Source of the DNA: Pandoraea sp. ASV26
GTDB lineage: Bacteria > Pseudomonadota > Gammaproteobacteria > Burkholderiales > Burkholderiaceae
Assembly: GCF_016428915.1 (NCBI RefSeq)
Contig: NZ_JAELTP010000044.1
Coordinates: 1 to 42,431 of the forward strand
Direction of reading: 5' to 3'
DNA: 42,431 nucleotides
In this document: in pieces, positions 16,221 to 26,373 of the stretch
How positions within the stretch are numbered: the stretch's first letter is position 1
How the letters are laid out: every line of letters begins with the position of its first letter
The notes under the pieces: model-generated
What the model saw: the letters and a program-made list of their open reading frames with translations, nothing else
Database searches by the model: none
What the model was told of the DNA's origin: nothing
Made by a program: the position numbers and the translations under genes

Positions 16221-17117
16221 ATGACGTCAGTGCATGCCCAGCCCGTCGGGCCGGTCGAACCCGTCGAGCCGAATGCGACGCAACGCGCTAAAGCCGCGCA
16301 TGCGCCGCGCGGCTGGGTACGCCGCTTCGGCGGCTTGCCCGCAGCGCTCGTGCTCGCGCTCGGCTTCGGGTTGCCGCTCGCCTCGCTGGTCGTCGCCGCG
16401 TTCGAGGGGCATGGTGAGGCCTTCGCCGCCATCGCCCTCGACCCGCTGGTACGCGACGCCTTCGTCAACTCGCTGGCCCTGGCCGTCGGGGCGGGCACGG
16501 CGTCGCTGATCGTGGGCGCGCTGATCGCCGTCACGCTGGCCCGTCAGGCGCCGCGTCGACGCCGCATCTGGCTCGCCGCCATGGGGGTGCCGCTCGCCTT
16601 TTCGGGACTCGTGATCGCCTACGGCTTCATCCTGGCGTTTGGCCGCTCAGGCTTCGTGACGCTGACGCTCGCCTCGCTCGGCGCCGATCCGGTGCGTGTC
16701 GGTGCGCTGATCTACACGGCCCCGGGGCTGATCGCGGCCTACGCCTATTACTTGATTCCGCGCGTGGCGCTCATGGTCTATCCGGCCATTGCCAATCTCG
16801 ATCGCCGGCCTATCGAGGCCGCGCTCACGCTGGGTGCCACGCCACTGCGCGCCATCGTCGACGTGGCGCTGCGCGAACTGTGGCCAACGCTGGCCGCCGC
16901 GTGGTGCCTCGTCACCGCCATTGCGATGGGCACCTACGGCACGGCGCTCGCGCTGGCCGGCACCCAGATCAACATCCTGCCGTTGCTCATGTTCCTGAAG
17001 ATGTCGGACGGGCAAACGGATTTCCCTCAGGCCGCTGCGCTGTCACTCGTCTTGATGGCCGTATGCAGCGGTGTGCTAGCTCTCGGAGAGTGTCTTGTAC
17101 GGCGTCATCCGCAATGA
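16221..17117 (+). CDS. ABC transporter permease, second subunit
   Basis: A 298-residue inner-membrane permease partner of the 13086 permease. Hydrophobic helices begin at LPAALVLALGFGLPLASLVV. The EAA contact loop is EAALTLGATPLRAIVDVALR, followed by a hydrophobic C-terminus. The ATG at 16221 lies 11 bases after the binding-protein stop. The N-terminus has a Pro/Val-rich head with three VEP-like repeats (PVGPVEPVEP). The end of this gene overlaps the start of the LOG-like gene by 23 bases. Two different permeases per operon, ATPase shared, is the standard heterodimeric importer layout. Confidence 0.85.
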   Translation: MTSVHAQPVGPVEPVEPNATQRAKAAHAPRGWVRRFGGLPAALVLALGFGLPLASLVVAAFEGHGEAFAAIALDPLVRDAFVNSLALAVGAGTASLIVGALIAVTLARQAPRRRRIWLAAMGVPLAFSGLVIAYGFILAFGRSGFVTLTLASLGADPVRVGALIYTAPGLIAAYAYYLIPRVALMVYPAIANLDRRPIEAALTLGATPLRAIVDVALRELWPTLAAAWCLVTAIAMGTYGTALALAGTQINILPLLMFLKMSDGQTDFPQAAALSLVLMAVCSGVLALGECLVRRHPQ

Positions 17118-17667
17118 GTGGTCGGCTGCGGCCCGCCATGCCCTCGATCAACTGGCTGCCCGGCAGGCAGGTGCGTCGCGTCATGTCACGCCCGTGGGCA
17201 TGATCGGCCCGCGTGAGGCGTCCGCCGCTCAGATCCACGCGGCGCAATGCATCGGCGAAGCCCTCGCCGCCGCCGGTGTCGCACTGGTGTGCGGCGGCAA
17301 GGGCGGCGTGATGGAGGCGGCATCCGCGGGTGCGGCGTCGGCCGGCGGCATCGTGATCGGCCTGTTGCCCGAAGATCACGCAGCCGACGCCAACCCGCAC
17401 CTGAGCGTGGCGCTGCCCACGGGGCTTGGCATCACGCGCAACGCCCTCATCGCTCGCGCGTCGGTGTGTCTCGTGGCCGTGGGCGGCGGGCTCGGCACCC
17501 TCTCGGAAATCGCGCTGGGCCTGCAATGGCGCAAACCGGTCTTCACCGTCCTCGATGCCCCGTCCGTACCGGGCACCGAGAACTTCGACGATATCGACGC
17601 CTTAGTCGTGGCCGTTGCCACCTGGCTGAGCGTCACCGGACTTCCCGGAGGTGATCCCCACCGGTAA
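17095..17667 (+). CDS. TIGR00725-type LOG-like (SLOG-fold) Rossmann protein
   Basis: A 190-residue cytoplasmic protein of the SLOG/lysine-decarboxylase-like fold. Visible motifs are GGKGGVMEAASAG (67-79), R115-N116 in LGITRNALIA, and VGGGLGTLSE (129-138), a variant of the PGGxGTxxE active-site loop of LOG phosphoribohydrolases with Gly-Gly replacing Pro-Gly. The enzymatic role of the TIGR00725 family is not established; nucleotide binding or base-ribose cleavage is plausible from the fold. The TTG start at 17095 has GGAGAG four bases upstream and lies 23 bases inside the second permease gene, implying coupled translation. That ties it to ABC import, possibly in handling the imported compound. 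Confidence 0.75.
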   Translation: MYGVIRNEWSAAARHALDQLAARQAGASRHVTPVGMIGPREASAAQIHAAQCIGEALAAAGVALVCGGKGGVMEAASAGAASAGGIVIGLLPEDHAADANPHLSVALPTGLGITRNALIARASVCLVAVGGGLGTLSEIALGLQWRKPVFTVLDAPSVPGTENFDDIDALVVAVATWLSVTGLPGGDPHR

Positions 17668-17765
17668 GCCACGCCGGCAGTCTCTGCATTCCCGACCCAC
17701 ACCTGGGGAACTGCCGGTGCGTTTTCGTGATGTTCCTGTCACATATATTTAGGATTACTAATATT

Positions 17766-18974
17766 ATGAAACGTATTCTTCTCGCTGCACTCGGTCTTGG
17801 CGGTATGGCCGGTTATATGGTTCCGGTCCATGCACAAAGTGGCGTGACCCTGTACGGCATTGTCGACGCTGGCGTGGGTTACACGAGCGGTCAGCGCACG
17901 GCCAACAGCAAGGGTGGCGTTGGCGCACCGATCAACTACACCAACGGCTCCAACTGGGGCTTTGCGAGCGGTACGTGGTCGGGCGACCGTTGGGGCCTGA
18001 AGGGTTCGGAAGACCTGGGCGGCGGCAACTCGGCCATTTTCCAGCTTGAGAACGGTTTCAACATCGGCACCGGCCAAACCGGTCAGGGCAGCCGCCAGTT
18101 CGGCCGTCAGGCATGGATGGGGCTGCAAAGCGCCACGCTGGGCAAGCTCACGTTCGGCCGTCAGTACGACCCGATCGTCGACTACGTCGGCCCGATCAGC
18201 GCCGGCACGTACGTGACCGGCATGGGTGCGCACCCGGGCGATATCGACAACCAGGATAACCAGGCGCGCGTGAACAACTCGGTGAAATGGGCGAGCCCGG
18301 TGTACGGCGGCTTCCAGTTCGGCGCGATCTATGGCTTCGGCGGTCAGCCGGGCAGCATCAAGAACCAGAACACCTGGGGCGTCGGCGGCCAATACGCCAG
18401 CGGCCCGGTCGCATTCGGCGTGGGCTACTTGCAGGCGACCAACGCCTACGGCACCTCGACGAGCACGTGGAGCGGTTCGTATGACGGAACGTTCGCGTCG
18501 TCGATCAACGAAGGCTTCGCCTCGGCCGCCAGCCAGCGCATCGTGTCCGTTGCCGGTTCCTACACGTTCGGCGCCACGCAAGTCGGCATTCAGTACGGCA
18601 ACGTGCACTACACGCCGGGCGCACTGTCGACGTTCGCCAGCGGCTTCACGTTCAACTCCATCGGCACCACCGTGGCGTACCAGTTGACCCCGGCCGTGCG
18701 TCTGGCCGCGGCGTACAACTACACGCAAGGCAGCGACGTGAAGGGTTCGAGTGGTTCGAAGTACCACACGTTGAACCTGGCCACCTATTACGCCCTGTCC
18801 AAGCGCACGTCGCTGTACGGCCTGGTGGGCTATCAGAAGGCCTCGGGCAGCACGCTCGATACGTTCGGCAACGTGGTCGCGGCCACCGCGTCGGTTGGCG
18901 ACGTGGGCAACGGCATCTCGTCGGCCACCGCAACGCAGACGATCTTCCGTGTGGGCGTGCGCCAGACGTTCTGA
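17766..18974 (+). CDS. Gram-negative general porin
   Basis: A 402-residue outer-membrane porin of the Burkholderia/Neisseria type (OmpC-like, trimeric 16-strand barrel expected). The signal peptide (ILLAALGLGGMAGYMVPVHA) is cut before QSGVTLYGIVDAGVGY, the classic mature start. GSEDLGGGNSAIFQLENGF, RQFGRQAWMGLQS and LGKLTFGRQYDPIVDYVGPI are family signatures, and the protein ends in FRVGVRQTF with terminal Phe. I choose ATG 17766 with AGGA upstream over an in-frame ATG 39 bases earlier. It has its own AT-rich leader after the LOG-like gene and a strong hairpin after its stop, so it is probably monocistronic. The role is passive diffusion of small hydrophilic solutes. Confidence 0.93.
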   Translation: MKRILLAALGLGGMAGYMVPVHAQSGVTLYGIVDAGVGYTSGQRTANSKGGVGAPINYTNGSNWGFASGTWSGDRWGLKGSEDLGGGNSAIFQLENGFNIGTGQTGQGSRQFGRQAWMGLQSATLGKLTFGRQYDPIVDYVGPISAGTYVTGMGAHPGDIDNQDNQARVNNSVKWASPVYGGFQFGAIYGFGGQPGSIKNQNTWGVGGQYASGPVAFGVGYLQATNAYGTSTSTWSGSYDGTFASSINEGFASAASQRIVSVAGSYTFGATQVGIQYGNVHYTPGALSTFASGFTFNSIGTTVAYQLTPAVRLAAAYNYTQGSDVKGSSGSKYHTLNLATYYALSKRTSLYGLVGYQKASGSTLDTFGNVVAATASVGDVGNGISSATATQTIFRVGVRQTF

Positions 18975-19007
18975 TGCGGTGATGCGCTGACAGGTCTCAC
19001 GCTGTAC

Positions 19008-19036
19008 GGCCCCTCGCCGCCCCACGGCGAGGGGCC
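19008..19036 (+). terminator. Perfect 12-bp hairpin after the porin gene
   Basis: GGCCCCTCGCCG (19008-19019) pairs perfectly with CGGCGAGGGGCC (19025-19036) around a 5-base loop, 34 bases after the porin stop. No T-run follows, so termination may be partial, but the stem is very stable. The rest of the 300-base gap to hutC (18975-19274) has no gene I can see and presumably holds the hutC promoter. Confidence 0.65.
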
Positions 19037-19274
19037 TCGGTCTCACCTCGGGGACTTCGCGAGAACCGGAGCGACACGCAACGTTGTGGACATGGTGTGG
19101 CGTTGCATGGCGGACCGGCTCACCCTTTGGCACGCTTTCGCGCATCCGTAGCACGGTCTTGCCTCAAGCCGTGTCGTGCGCCGGCGTGCCTCTTTTTTTC
19201 TCGTCTCAGGCAGACGATTGGCTTATCCTTCAGGCTTTCCCACCCGCACGCTCGCGACCGGAGAGCCCATCAAG

Positions 19275-20030
19275 GTGCCACGTCAAACCGCCCAGCCGAC
19301 TGTCGAAACGCTCAACGAACAAGGGCTTGCGCCGCGCTATCTGCAACTCAAGCAGTTCATCTGCCGTCAGATCGATAGTGGCGTCTGGCCCCCACACCAC
19401 CGCGTGCCCTCGGAAAATGAACTGGTCGAACTGTCCGGCGTGAGCCGCATGACAGTCAACCGTGCGCTGCGCGAACTCACCGCCGAAGGCCGTCTGGTGC
19501 GCATGCAAGGCGTCGGCACGTTCGTCGCGGAACCGAAATCGCACTCCCCCCTGCTCGCCGTCAACAACATTGCCGACGAGATCTCCGAACACGGACACCG
19601 GCATCGCGCCGAAGTGAAACTGCTGCGCGCCGAACTCGCCGGTCCCGAGCGCGCGCTCGCCATGGGGTTGCAGGAACGGGAGACGCTGTTCCACTCGGTG
19701 ATCGTCCACTATCAGGACAATGTGCCGGTGCAGATCGAAGATCGCTTCGTCAATCCCGCGCTCGCACCGGACTACCTCGCGCAGGATTTCACCACGATCA
19801 CGCCCAACGTGTATCTGCAACGCCACTCGCCGCTCACGTCGGGCGAGCATGTCGTCGAAGCGGTGACGGCAACGCCCGAAGAAGCGCAGATGCTGCAAAT
19901 TCAACGTACCGAACCGTGCCTGCTCATCCGGCGGCGCACGTGGTCGGGCAAACGCATCGTCTCCGCTGCCCGTCTGCTGCACCCCGGCTCACGCCACCGG
20001 CTCGAGGGACGCTTCGGCGACCCCATTTAA
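19275..20030 (+). CDS. hutC: HutC, GntR-family repressor of histidine utilisation
   Basis: A 251-residue GntR/HutC-family regulator. The N-terminal winged HTH spans roughly residues 20-80 (RYLQLKQFICRQIDSG, VPSENELVELSGVSRMTVNR, LVRMQGVGTFVAEP). The C-terminal UTRA effector domain includes ERETLFHSVIVHYQDNVPVQ and IEDRFVNPALAPDYL. In known systems HutC represses hut genes and is released by urocanate. The GTG at 19275 with GGAGAG nine bases upstream is the likely start; an open upstream stretch is not protein-like. It lies just before hutU, whose promoter region has a TGTA-N2-TACA site. Confidence 0.92.
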   Translation: MPRQTAQPTVETLNEQGLAPRYLQLKQFICRQIDSGVWPPHHRVPSENELVELSGVSRMTVNRALRELTAEGRLVRMQGVGTFVAEPKSHSPLLAVNNIADEISEHGHRHRAEVKLLRAELAGPERALAMGLQERETLFHSVIVHYQDNVPVQIEDRFVNPALAPDYLAQDFTTITPNVYLQRHSPLTSGEHVVEAVTATPEEAQMLQIQRTEPCLLIRRRTWSGKRIVSAARLLHPGSRHRLEGRFGDPI

Positions 20031-20044
20031 GCGAATCCGTCTAA

Positions 20045-20128
20045 GCGAGCCCGCATCGACGGATTCGCGTTAGCGGATTCGCATTGGCGAGCCCGAGCAA
20101 ACGGATGCGAATCAGCGGATTCGCGACC
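20045..20128. repeat. Two-copy 42-bp imperfect direct repeat between hutC and hutU
   Basis: Copies at 20045-20086 and 20087-20128 share GCGAGCCCG at the start and AGCGGATTCGC near the end at exactly 42 bases spacing. Nested inside is CGGATTCGC at 20060, 20074 and 20116, and its inverse GCGAATCCG at 20031-20039 just after the hutC stop, able to form hairpins. It is noncoding. Confidence 0.75.
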
Positions 20129-20224
20129 GCAAACCCGGTCGAACGGACCGCGCGCGTCAGTCCCCATCTCCCCGAATCGCTTTTCCAGCATGGCGCCGTG
20201 CGTGAAAACCCTAGTTCCCGGTGA

Positions 20225-20255
20225 CTTGTATATACAATACTGTACAAGCCATTAT
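20225..20255 (+). promoter_or_regulatory. HutC operator overlapping the hutU promoter
   Basis: TGTATATACA at 20227-20236 matches the TGTA-N2-TACA motif reported for HutC. A wider dyad CTTGTA (20225-20230) and TACAAG (20243-20248) brackets it. A plausible promoter, -35 TTGTAT (20226) and -10 CATTAT (20250) with 18-base spacing, overlaps the dyad, so bound HutC would block RNA polymerase. The leader to the hutU start is short. The promoter boxes are inference from sequence only. Confidence 0.75.
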
Positions 20256-20280
20256 CTGCCCCGAACTAGAGGAACATACT

Positions 20281-21960
20281 GTGAGCCAACCCACCCGATA
20301 TCGCAATGTCACGATCCGCGCGCCGCGCGGCACTCAGCTCAATGCCCGTAGCTGGCTCACCGAAGCGCCGCTGCGTATGTTGATGAACAATCTGGACCCG
20401 GACGTCGCCGAGAATCCGAACGCACTCGTCGTCTATGGCGGCATCGGTCGCGCTGCGCGCAACTGGGAGTGCTACGACAAGATCGTGGAAACGCTCAAGA
20501 CGCTGGGTGACGACGAAACGCTGCTGGTGCAATCGGGCAAGCCGGTGGGCGTGTTCAAGACCCACGCCGATGCGCCGCGCGTGCTCATCGCCAACTCGAA
20601 TCTGGTGCCGCACTGGGCCAACTGGGAGCACTTCAACGAACTCGATGCCAAGGGTCTTGCCATGTATGGCCAGATGACGGCCGGCTCGTGGATCTACATC
20701 GGCAGTCAGGGCATCGTGCAAGGCACGTACGAGACGTTTGTCGAAGCCGGCCGCCAGCACTACGGCGGCAATCTGAAGGGACGCTGGGTGCTCACCGCCG
20801 GTCTGGGTGGCATGGGCGGCGCGCAGCCGCTGGCCGCCACGCTGGCCGGGGCGTGCTCGCTGAACATCGAATGCCAGCAGACCAGCATCGACTTCCGTCT
20901 GCGCACGCGTTATGTCGACGAGCAAGCCAAGGACCTCGACGACGCCCTCGCCCGCATCGCCAAGTACACCGCCGCCGGTCAGGCCACGTCCATCGCGCTT
21001 TGCGGCAACGCCGCCGAGATTCTGCCGGAGCTGGTGCGCCGTGGCGTGCGCCCGGACATGGTCACCGACCAGACCAGCGCGCATGACCCGCTCAACGGCT
21101 ATCTGCCGATCGGCTGGACCTGGGACGACTACCGCGAACGCGCCCGCTCGAAGCCGGCCGAGGTCGTCAAGGCCGCCAAGCAATCGATGGCCGTGCACGT
21201 CAAGGCCATGCTCGACTTCAAGGCGATGGGTGTGCCGACGTTCGACTACGGCAACAACATCCGTCAGATGGCCCTGGAGGAAGGCGTCGAGAACGCGTTC
21301 GATTTCCCCGGCTTCGTGCCCGCTTACATCCGCCCGCTCTTCTGCCGTGGCGTCGGCCCGTTCCGCTGGGCCGCGCTCTCGGGCGATCCGCAAGACATCT
21401 ACAAGACGGATGCGAAGGTCAAGGAACTGATTCCCGATGATGCCCATCTGCACCGCTGGCTCGATATGGCGCGCGAGCGCATCAGCTTCCAGGGCTTGCC
21501 CGCCCGGATCTGCTGGGTCGGCCTGGGGCTGCGGGCGAAGCTCGGACTGGCATTCAACGAAATGGTACGCTCGGGCGAACTCTCGGCGCCGGTCGTGATC
21601 GGCCGCGACCATCTGGACTCGGGTTCGGTCGCCAGCCCCAATCGTGAAACTGAAGCCATGCGCGATGGCTCGGACGCCGTGTCCGACTGGCCGCTGCTCA
21701 ACGCCCTGCTCAACACGGCAAGCGGTGCAACCTGGGTCTCGCTGCATCACGGCGGCGGCGTGGGCATGGGCTTCTCGCAGCACTCGGGCGTGGTGATCGT
21801 GTGCGATGGCACCGATGCCGCCGCAGCGCGCATCGCCCGAGTGCTGAACAACGACCCGGCCACCGGCGTCATGCGCCACGCCGATGCCGGTTACGACATC
21901 GCCGTCGAATGCGCTCGCGAACATGGCCTGAACCTGCCCATGCTGGGCACCGCGAAATGA
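20281..21960 (+). CDS. hutU: Urocanate hydratase (urocanase)
   Basis: A 559-residue NAD+-dependent urocanase that turns urocanate into 4-imidazolone-5-propionate, the second step of histidine breakdown. Full-length family features are visible: NAD-binding [15 protein letters not shown], the [12 protein letters not shown] stretch with C411 (matching the Cys-410 known in Pseudomonas urocanase), and the C-terminal [15 protein letters not shown]. The GTG at 20281 has AGAGGA seven bases upstream and gives the normal family length; an earlier in-frame ATG would start inside the operator. Its stop is followed closely by hutH. Expression should be controlled by HutC. Confidence 0.96.
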   Translation: MSQPTRYRNVTIRAPRGTQLNARSWLTEAPLRMLMNNLDPDVAENPNALVVYGGIGRAARNWECYDKIVETLKTLGDDETLLVQSGKPVGVFKTHADAPRVLIANSNLVPHWANWEHFNELDAKGLAMYGQMTAGSWIYIGSQGIVQGTYETFVEAGRQHYGGNLKGRWVLTAGLGGMGGAQPLAATLAGACSLNIECQQTSIDFRLRTRYVDEQAKDLDDALARIAKYTAAGQATSIALCGNAAEILPELVRRGVRPDMVTDQTSAHDPLNGYLPIGWTWDDYRERARSKPAEVVKAAKQSMAVHVKAMLDFKAMGVPTFDYGNNIRQMALEEGVENAFDFPGFVPAYIRPLFCRGVGPFRWAALSGDPQDIYKTDAKVKELIPDDAHLHRWLDMARERISFQGLPARICWVGLGLRAKLGLAFNEMVRSGELSAPVVIGRDHLDSGSVASPNRETEAMRDGSDAVSDWPLLNALLNTASGATWVSLHHGGGVGMGFSQHSGVVIVCDGTDAAAARIARVLNNDPATGVMRHADAGYDIAVECAREHGLNLPMLGTAK

Positions 21961-22019
21961 GCACGCTGGACACGATCAGCAAGACACCCCCGAATATGTC
22001 GAATCAAGGAACTCCGTCC

Positions 22020-23552
22020 ATGGCAAAACTGTTTTTGACGCCCGGCACACTTACGCTGGCGCAACTGCGCGACGTCTACCAGACACCGACCACTCTCACG
22101 CTCGACGAGAGCGCTTACGCCGCGATCGACAAGAGCGTGGCCTGCGTGGAGAGCATCGTGGCCGAGGGCCGCACGGCGTACGGCATCAATACCGGTTTCG
22201 GTCTGCTCGCCACGACACGCATCGCCCATGACGACCTCGAGAATCTTCAGCGCTCGCTCGTGCTGTCGCACGCCGCCGGTGTGGGCGCGCCGCTCGACGA
22301 CGCGCTGGTGCGTCTCATCATGGTGCTCAAGATCAACAGCCTCGCGCGAGGCTTCTCGGGCATTCGCCGCAAGGTGATCGACGCGCTCGTCACGCTGGTG
22401 AACGCCGAGGTCTATCCGCGCATTCCGCTCAAGGGTTCGGTCGGCGCATCGGGCGATCTCGCCCCGCTCGCGCACATGTCGCTGCTGTTGCTGGGCGAAG
22501 GCGAAGCGCGCTACCGCGGTCAGTGGATGAGCGCCCGCGAAGCACTTGCCGTGGCCGGACTCGAGCCGCTCACGCTCGCCGCCAAGGAGGGGCTCGCGCT
22601 GCTCAACGGCACGCAGGTGTCGACGGCCTACGCACTGCGCGGCCTCTTCGAGGCGGAAGACATGTACGCCGCGGCCAGCGTCTGCGGTGCGTTGACGGTT
22701 GAGGCGATGCTCGGCTCGCGCGCCCCTTTCGATGCGCGTATTCACGAAGCTCGCGGCCAGCGCGGCCAGATCGACGCCGCCGCGCTCTATCGTCATCTGC
22801 TCGGCGAGACGAGCGAAGTCGGTCAGTCGCACGCCAATTGCGAGAAGGTGCAGGACCCGTACTCGCTGCGCTGTCAGCCGCAGGTCATGGGTGCGTGTCT
22901 CACGCAGATCCGTCAGGCAGCCGAAGTGCTTGCCGTGGAAGCGAACGCCGTGTCGGACAACCCGCTCGTGTTCTGGGAACAGGGGGACGTGATCTCCGGC
23001 GGCAACTTCCATGCCGAGCCGGTGGCGATGGCGGCGGACAATCTGGCGCTGGCGCTTGCCGAGATCGGTGCCCTGAGCGAGCGTCGTACTTCGTTGCTGA
23101 TGGACAAGCACATGTCGCAATTGCCCGCGTTCCTGGTGGCCAACGGCGGTGTGAACTCAGGTTTCATGATCGCGCAGGTGACGGCCGCAGCGCTCGCCTC
23201 CGACAATAAAGCCTTGGCACATCCGGCAAGCGTTGATAGTCTCCCGACCTCGGCCAACCAGGAAGACCACGTGTCGATGGCGCCCAACGCAGGTAAACGG
23301 CTTTGGGAGATGGCCGATAACGTCAAAGGCATCATCGCGATCGAGTGGCTCGGGGCCTGCCAGGGGCTGGACTTCCGCGAAGGTGTCAAGTCGACGCCGG
23401 TGCTCGAGCGCGCCCGCGCACTGCTGCGCCAGTCGGTTCCGTTCTACGATAAGGATCGCTATTTCGCCCCCGACATCGAGGGGGCAAGCGCGTTGATCGC
23501 ACAACGGCAGTTGAGCGCACTGGTGCCTCCCGGTACCTTGCCGAGCGTTTGA
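22020..23552 (+). CDS. hutH: Histidine ammonia-lyase
   Basis: A 510-residue MIO-dependent ammonia lyase that deaminates L-histidine to urocanate, step one of the pathway. The prosthetic group forms from A143-S144-G145 in [15 protein letters not shown], and the active-site NTGFG ([15 protein letters not shown]) and QEDHVSM stretches are intact. Start choice: ATG 22020 has AAGGA nine bases upstream and gives the usual length. ATG 21957 overlaps the hutU stop as ATGA and would add 21 residues, and an internal ATG is also in frame; coupling from hutU is therefore possible. hutH after hutU is the common gene order. Confidence in function is very high, in start moderate. Confidence 0.96.
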   Translation: MAKLFLTPGTLTLAQLRDVYQTPTTLTLDESAYAAIDKSVACVESIVAEGRTAYGINTGFGLLATTRIAHDDLENLQRSLVLSHAAGVGAPLDDALVRLIMVLKINSLARGFSGIRRKVIDALVTLVNAEVYPRIPLKGSVGASGDLAPLAHMSLLLLGEGEARYRGQWMSAREALAVAGLEPLTLAAKEGLALLNGTQVSTAYALRGLFEAEDMYAAASVCGALTVEAMLGSRAPFDARIHEARGQRGQIDAAALYRHLLGETSEVGQSHANCEKVQDPYSLRCQPQVMGACLTQIRQAAEVLAVEANAVSDNPLVFWEQGDVISGGNFHAEPVAMAADNLALALAEIGALSERRTSLLMDKHMSQLPAFLVANGGVNSGFMIAQVTAAALASDNKALAHPASVDSLPTSANQEDHVSMAPNAGKRLWEMADNVKGIIAIEWLGACQGLDFREGVKSTPVLERARALLRQSVPFYDKDRYFAPDIEGASALIAQRQLSALVPPGTLPSV

Positions 23553-23740
23553 GTCGCGTTTGATTTTCGCCCAGCCGGGGCGAAACGAACAGTGATTCGC
23601 GCTCCGGCCACGTGGCGTACCGGGTTGCCCCCTCGTGCGGCGGTTCCATGGGATCGCGCGCCCGAGCGTTGGCCGTACAACCCGATTTCTCCCTGCCGCC
23701 CGCCTGCGCGGGCCGGCTCATGACGCATTCAGGAGACAAC

Positions 23741-25120
23741 TTGAAAAACCTGCAACGTAATCTCAGCGCGCGGCATATCCGCTTTCTGGCACTCGGCTCA
23801 GCCATCGGCACCGGTCTGTTCTACGGGTCGGCATCGGCCATTCAACTCGCCGGTCCTGCGGTGATCCTGGCTTACATCGTGGGCGGCGCGGCCGTCTACA
23901 TGGTCATGCGTGCGCTCGGCGAGATGGTCGTGCGCCAGCCGGTGTCCGGCTCGTTCGGCCGTTATGCACGTGACAACCTCGGGCCGCTGGCCGGGTTCCT
24001 CACGGGCTGGACCTACATTCTGGAAATGATCATCGTCTGTCTGGCCGACGTGACGGCATTCGGCATCTATATGGGATTCTGGTTCCCCGACGTGCCGCAA
24101 TGGATCTGGGTGCTCGGCATCGTGATGCTGATCTGCGGCCTGAACCTGTGCAACGTGAAGGTGTACGGTGAGATGGAATTCTGGCTGGCGCTGGTGAAGA
24201 TCGTTGCCATCGTCGCGATGATTGTGGGCGGCGGCGTGATTCTGTTTGCCGGCGTGCAGTTGCATGGCGAGCATGCCCCGGCGGTGAGCAATCTCTGGTC
24301 GCACGGCGGCTTCCTGCCCAACGGCTGGGGCGGACTCGTGGCGTCACTGGCCGTGGTGATGTTTGCCTACGGCGGCATCGAGATCATCGGCATTACCGGC
24401 GGTGAAGCGAAGAATCCCGAGAAGGTCATTCCGCGCGCCATCAACGCCGTGCCGCTGCGCATTCTGCTGTTCTACGTGCTCACGATGTGCGTGCTCATGG
24501 CGATCTTCCCGTGGACGGGTATCGGCAGCCAGGGCAGTCCGTTCGTGCAGATCTTCTCGGGGCTGGGCATCAAGTCGGCGGCGGCGATCCTGAACCTGAT
24601 CGTAATCTCGGCCGCGATCTCCGCCATCAACAGCAACATCTTCGGTGCGGGCCGCATGATGTTCGGCATGGCCGAGCATGGTCAGGCACCGGCCAGCTTC
24701 TGCGCGACGTCGCGCCATGGCGTGCCGTGGGTCACGGTGCTCGTGATGACCGCCGCGCTGCTCGGCGGCGTGGTGCTCAATTACCTGATCCCGGAAGGTG
24801 TGTTCCTGATCATCGCCTCTATCGCCACGTTCGCGACGGTGTGGGTGTGGCTGATGATTCTGCTCTCGCAGGTGGCGATGCGCCGTCGTCTGTCGGCCAG
24901 CGAAGTCGCCGCACTCAAGTTCAAGGTGCCGCTGTGGCCGGTCGGACCGGCGCTGGCGATCGCGTTCATGCTGTTCGTGATCGGTGTGCTTGGCTACATG
25001 GAAGACACCCGCATCGCGTTGTATGTCGGCGCTGCCTGGATCGTGCTGATGTCGCTCGCATATCAGTTCGGCGTGAAACCCAAGGAAGCGCAGGTGCGCG
25101 CCCCGATGAGCCTGGAATGA
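23741..25120 (+). CDS. hutT: Amino-acid permease, probable histidine transporter (HutT/ProY-like)
   Basis: A 459-residue inner-membrane transporter of the AAT family (APC superfamily, 12 helices). The first helix contains [19 protein letters not shown], the substrate-binding signature, and later come [20 protein letters not shown] and [17 protein letters not shown], typical of AAT permeases. The TTG start at 23741 has AGGAGA five bases upstream and gives the standard N-terminus ([12 protein letters not shown]); ATG 23720 is an in-frame alternative. Its place between hutH and hutI strongly suggests histidine (or urocanate) uptake, but the sequence family also includes proline and phenylalanine carriers. 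It is 7 bases before hutI, so likely cotranscribed with it. Confidence 0.85.
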   Translation: MKNLQRNLSARHIRFLALGSAIGTGLFYGSASAIQLAGPAVILAYIVGGAAVYMVMRALGEMVVRQPVSGSFGRYARDNLGPLAGFLTGWTYILEMIIVCLADVTAFGIYMGFWFPDVPQWIWVLGIVMLICGLNLCNVKVYGEMEFWLALVKIVAIVAMIVGGGVILFAGVQLHGEHAPAVSNLWSHGGFLPNGWGGLVASLAVVMFAYGGIEIIGITGGEAKNPEKVIPRAINAVPLRILLFYVLTMCVLMAIFPWTGIGSQGSPFVQIFSGLGIKSAAAILNLIVISAAISAINSNIFGAGRMMFGMAEHGQAPASFCATSRHGVPWVTVLVMTAALLGGVVLNYLIPEGVFLIIASIATFATVWVWLMILLSQVAMRRRLSASEVAALKFKVPLWPVGPALAIAFMLFVIGVLGYMEDTRIALYVGAAWIVLMSLAYQFGVKPKEAQVRAPMSLE

Positions 25121-25127
25121 GCCTCAC

Positions 25128-26345
25128 ATGAAACGTACCTACTGGAAGCACTGCCACGTCGCCACGATGCGCGACGGTCGTTACCACGCCATCGAAGATG
25201 CCGTGATCGTCACCGTCGGCAAGCAGATCGAGTGGGTCGGTCCGCGCAGCGAACGCTCGGCCTCGGGCGCAGACGAATGTATCGATCTGCAAGGGGCGTG
25301 GGTCACGCCCGGCCTGATCGATTGCCATACGCATCTGGTGTTCGGCGGCAATCGCAGTCTCGAGTTCGAGCAACGGCTGCAAGGCGTGAGTTATGCCGAA
25401 ATCTCCGCCGCCGGGGGCGGCATCAAGCATACGGTGCGGCACACGCGCGACGCCACCGAAGAGGCGCTCTTCGAGTCGGCGCGCAAACGTCTGCTCGCCC
25501 TGATGCGCGACGGCGTTACCACGGTGGAGATCAAGTCAGGTTACGGCCTCGATCTGAACAGTGAACGCAAGATGCTGCGGGTCGCGCGCCGGCTCGGCGA
25601 GGCGTTGCCGGTGACGGTGAAGACCACGTGTCTGGCCGCCCATACGGTGCCCTCCGAGTTCGCGGGCAAGGCCGACGAGTATGTGAACTACGTCTGCGCC
25701 GAGATTCTGCCGAAGCTCGCCGAGGAGCGTTTGGTCGACGCCGTGGATGCGTTCTGCGAGACCATCGCCTTTACCCCGGCGCAGGTCATGCGCGTGCTGC
25801 TGCGCGCGCAGAAGCTGAAGCTGCCTGTGAAGCTCCACGCCGAGCAGCTCTCGCCGCTCGGCGGGTCGAGTCTCGCGGCCGAACTGGGCGCGTTGTCGGC
25901 GGATCATCTGGAGTACATGACCCCGGAAGATGCCGCTGCGATGGGGCGTGCAGGCACGGTGGCCGTGCTGCTGCCGGGGGCCTTCCATATGTTGCAGGAA
26001 ACACGCCGCCCGCCTGTCGATCTGTTGCGACGCCATGGTGTGGACATCGCAGTGGCGTCCGATCTGAACCCGGGCACCTCACCGGCGTTGTCGCTACGGC
26101 TGATGCTCAATATGGCCTGCACGCTTTTCGGTCTCACGCCCGAGGAAGCCCTCGCGGGGGTCACGCGCAATGCCGCCAAGGCACTCGGCATGCTCGATAC
26201 GCACGGCACGATCGAAGCGGGAAAGACGGCGGACTTCGTGGCATGGGACATCGACCGCCCGGCAGAACTCGCGTACTGGCTCGGTGGTGAGTTGCCCTCT
26301 CGCACGGTGCGCCATGGCGAGTGGCGCGACCTCGCCACCGTCTGA
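25128..26345 (+). CDS. hutI: Imidazolonepropionase
   Basis: A 405-residue metal-dependent amidohydrolase that opens imidazolone propionate to N-formimidoyl-L-glutamate, step three of histidine breakdown. The metal-binding HTH in [20 protein letters not shown], the [10 protein letters not shown] motif and the [20 protein letters not shown] stretch near the C-terminus are diagnostic of HutI. The ATG at 25128 lies 7 bases after the permease stop, and hutG follows 28 bases later; all point to one operon. Length matches the family. Confidence 0.96.
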   Translation: MKRTYWKHCHVATMRDGRYHAIEDAVIVTVGKQIEWVGPRSERSASGADECIDLQGAWVTPGLIDCHTHLVFGGNRSLEFEQRLQGVSYAEISAAGGGIKHTVRHTRDATEEALFESARKRLLALMRDGVTTVEIKSGYGLDLNSERKMLRVARRLGEALPVTVKTTCLAAHTVPSEFAGKADEYVNYVCAEILPKLAEERLVDAVDAFCETIAFTPAQVMRVLLRAQKLKLPVKLHAEQLSPLGGSSLAAELGALSADHLEYMTPEDAAAMGRAGTVAVLLPGAFHMLQETRRPPVDLLRRHGVDIAVASDLNPGTSPALSLRLMLNMACTLFGLTPEEALAGVTRNAAKALGMLDTHGTIEAGKTADFVAWDIDRPAELAYWLGGELPSRTVRHGEWRDLATV

Positions 26346-26373
26346 ATTCGACCGGCGAACAGGAGACGCTTTC

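Noticed and set aside
19078-19108. GCAACG/CGTTGC spaced inverted repeat before hutC as a second HutC site
   Set aside because: It lacks TGTA-N2-TACA and the half-sites are only six bases in GC-rich DNA; chance is likely.
17739-19154. Long open frame antisense to the porin gene
   Set aside because: GC-rich codons leave the opposite strand open; its translation is Arg/His/Val-rich without any domain, while the sense strand is a complete porin.
20266-21924. 552-codon frame antisense to hutU
   Set aside because: Shadow of hutU; no ribosome site and composition typical of antisense GC-rich frames.
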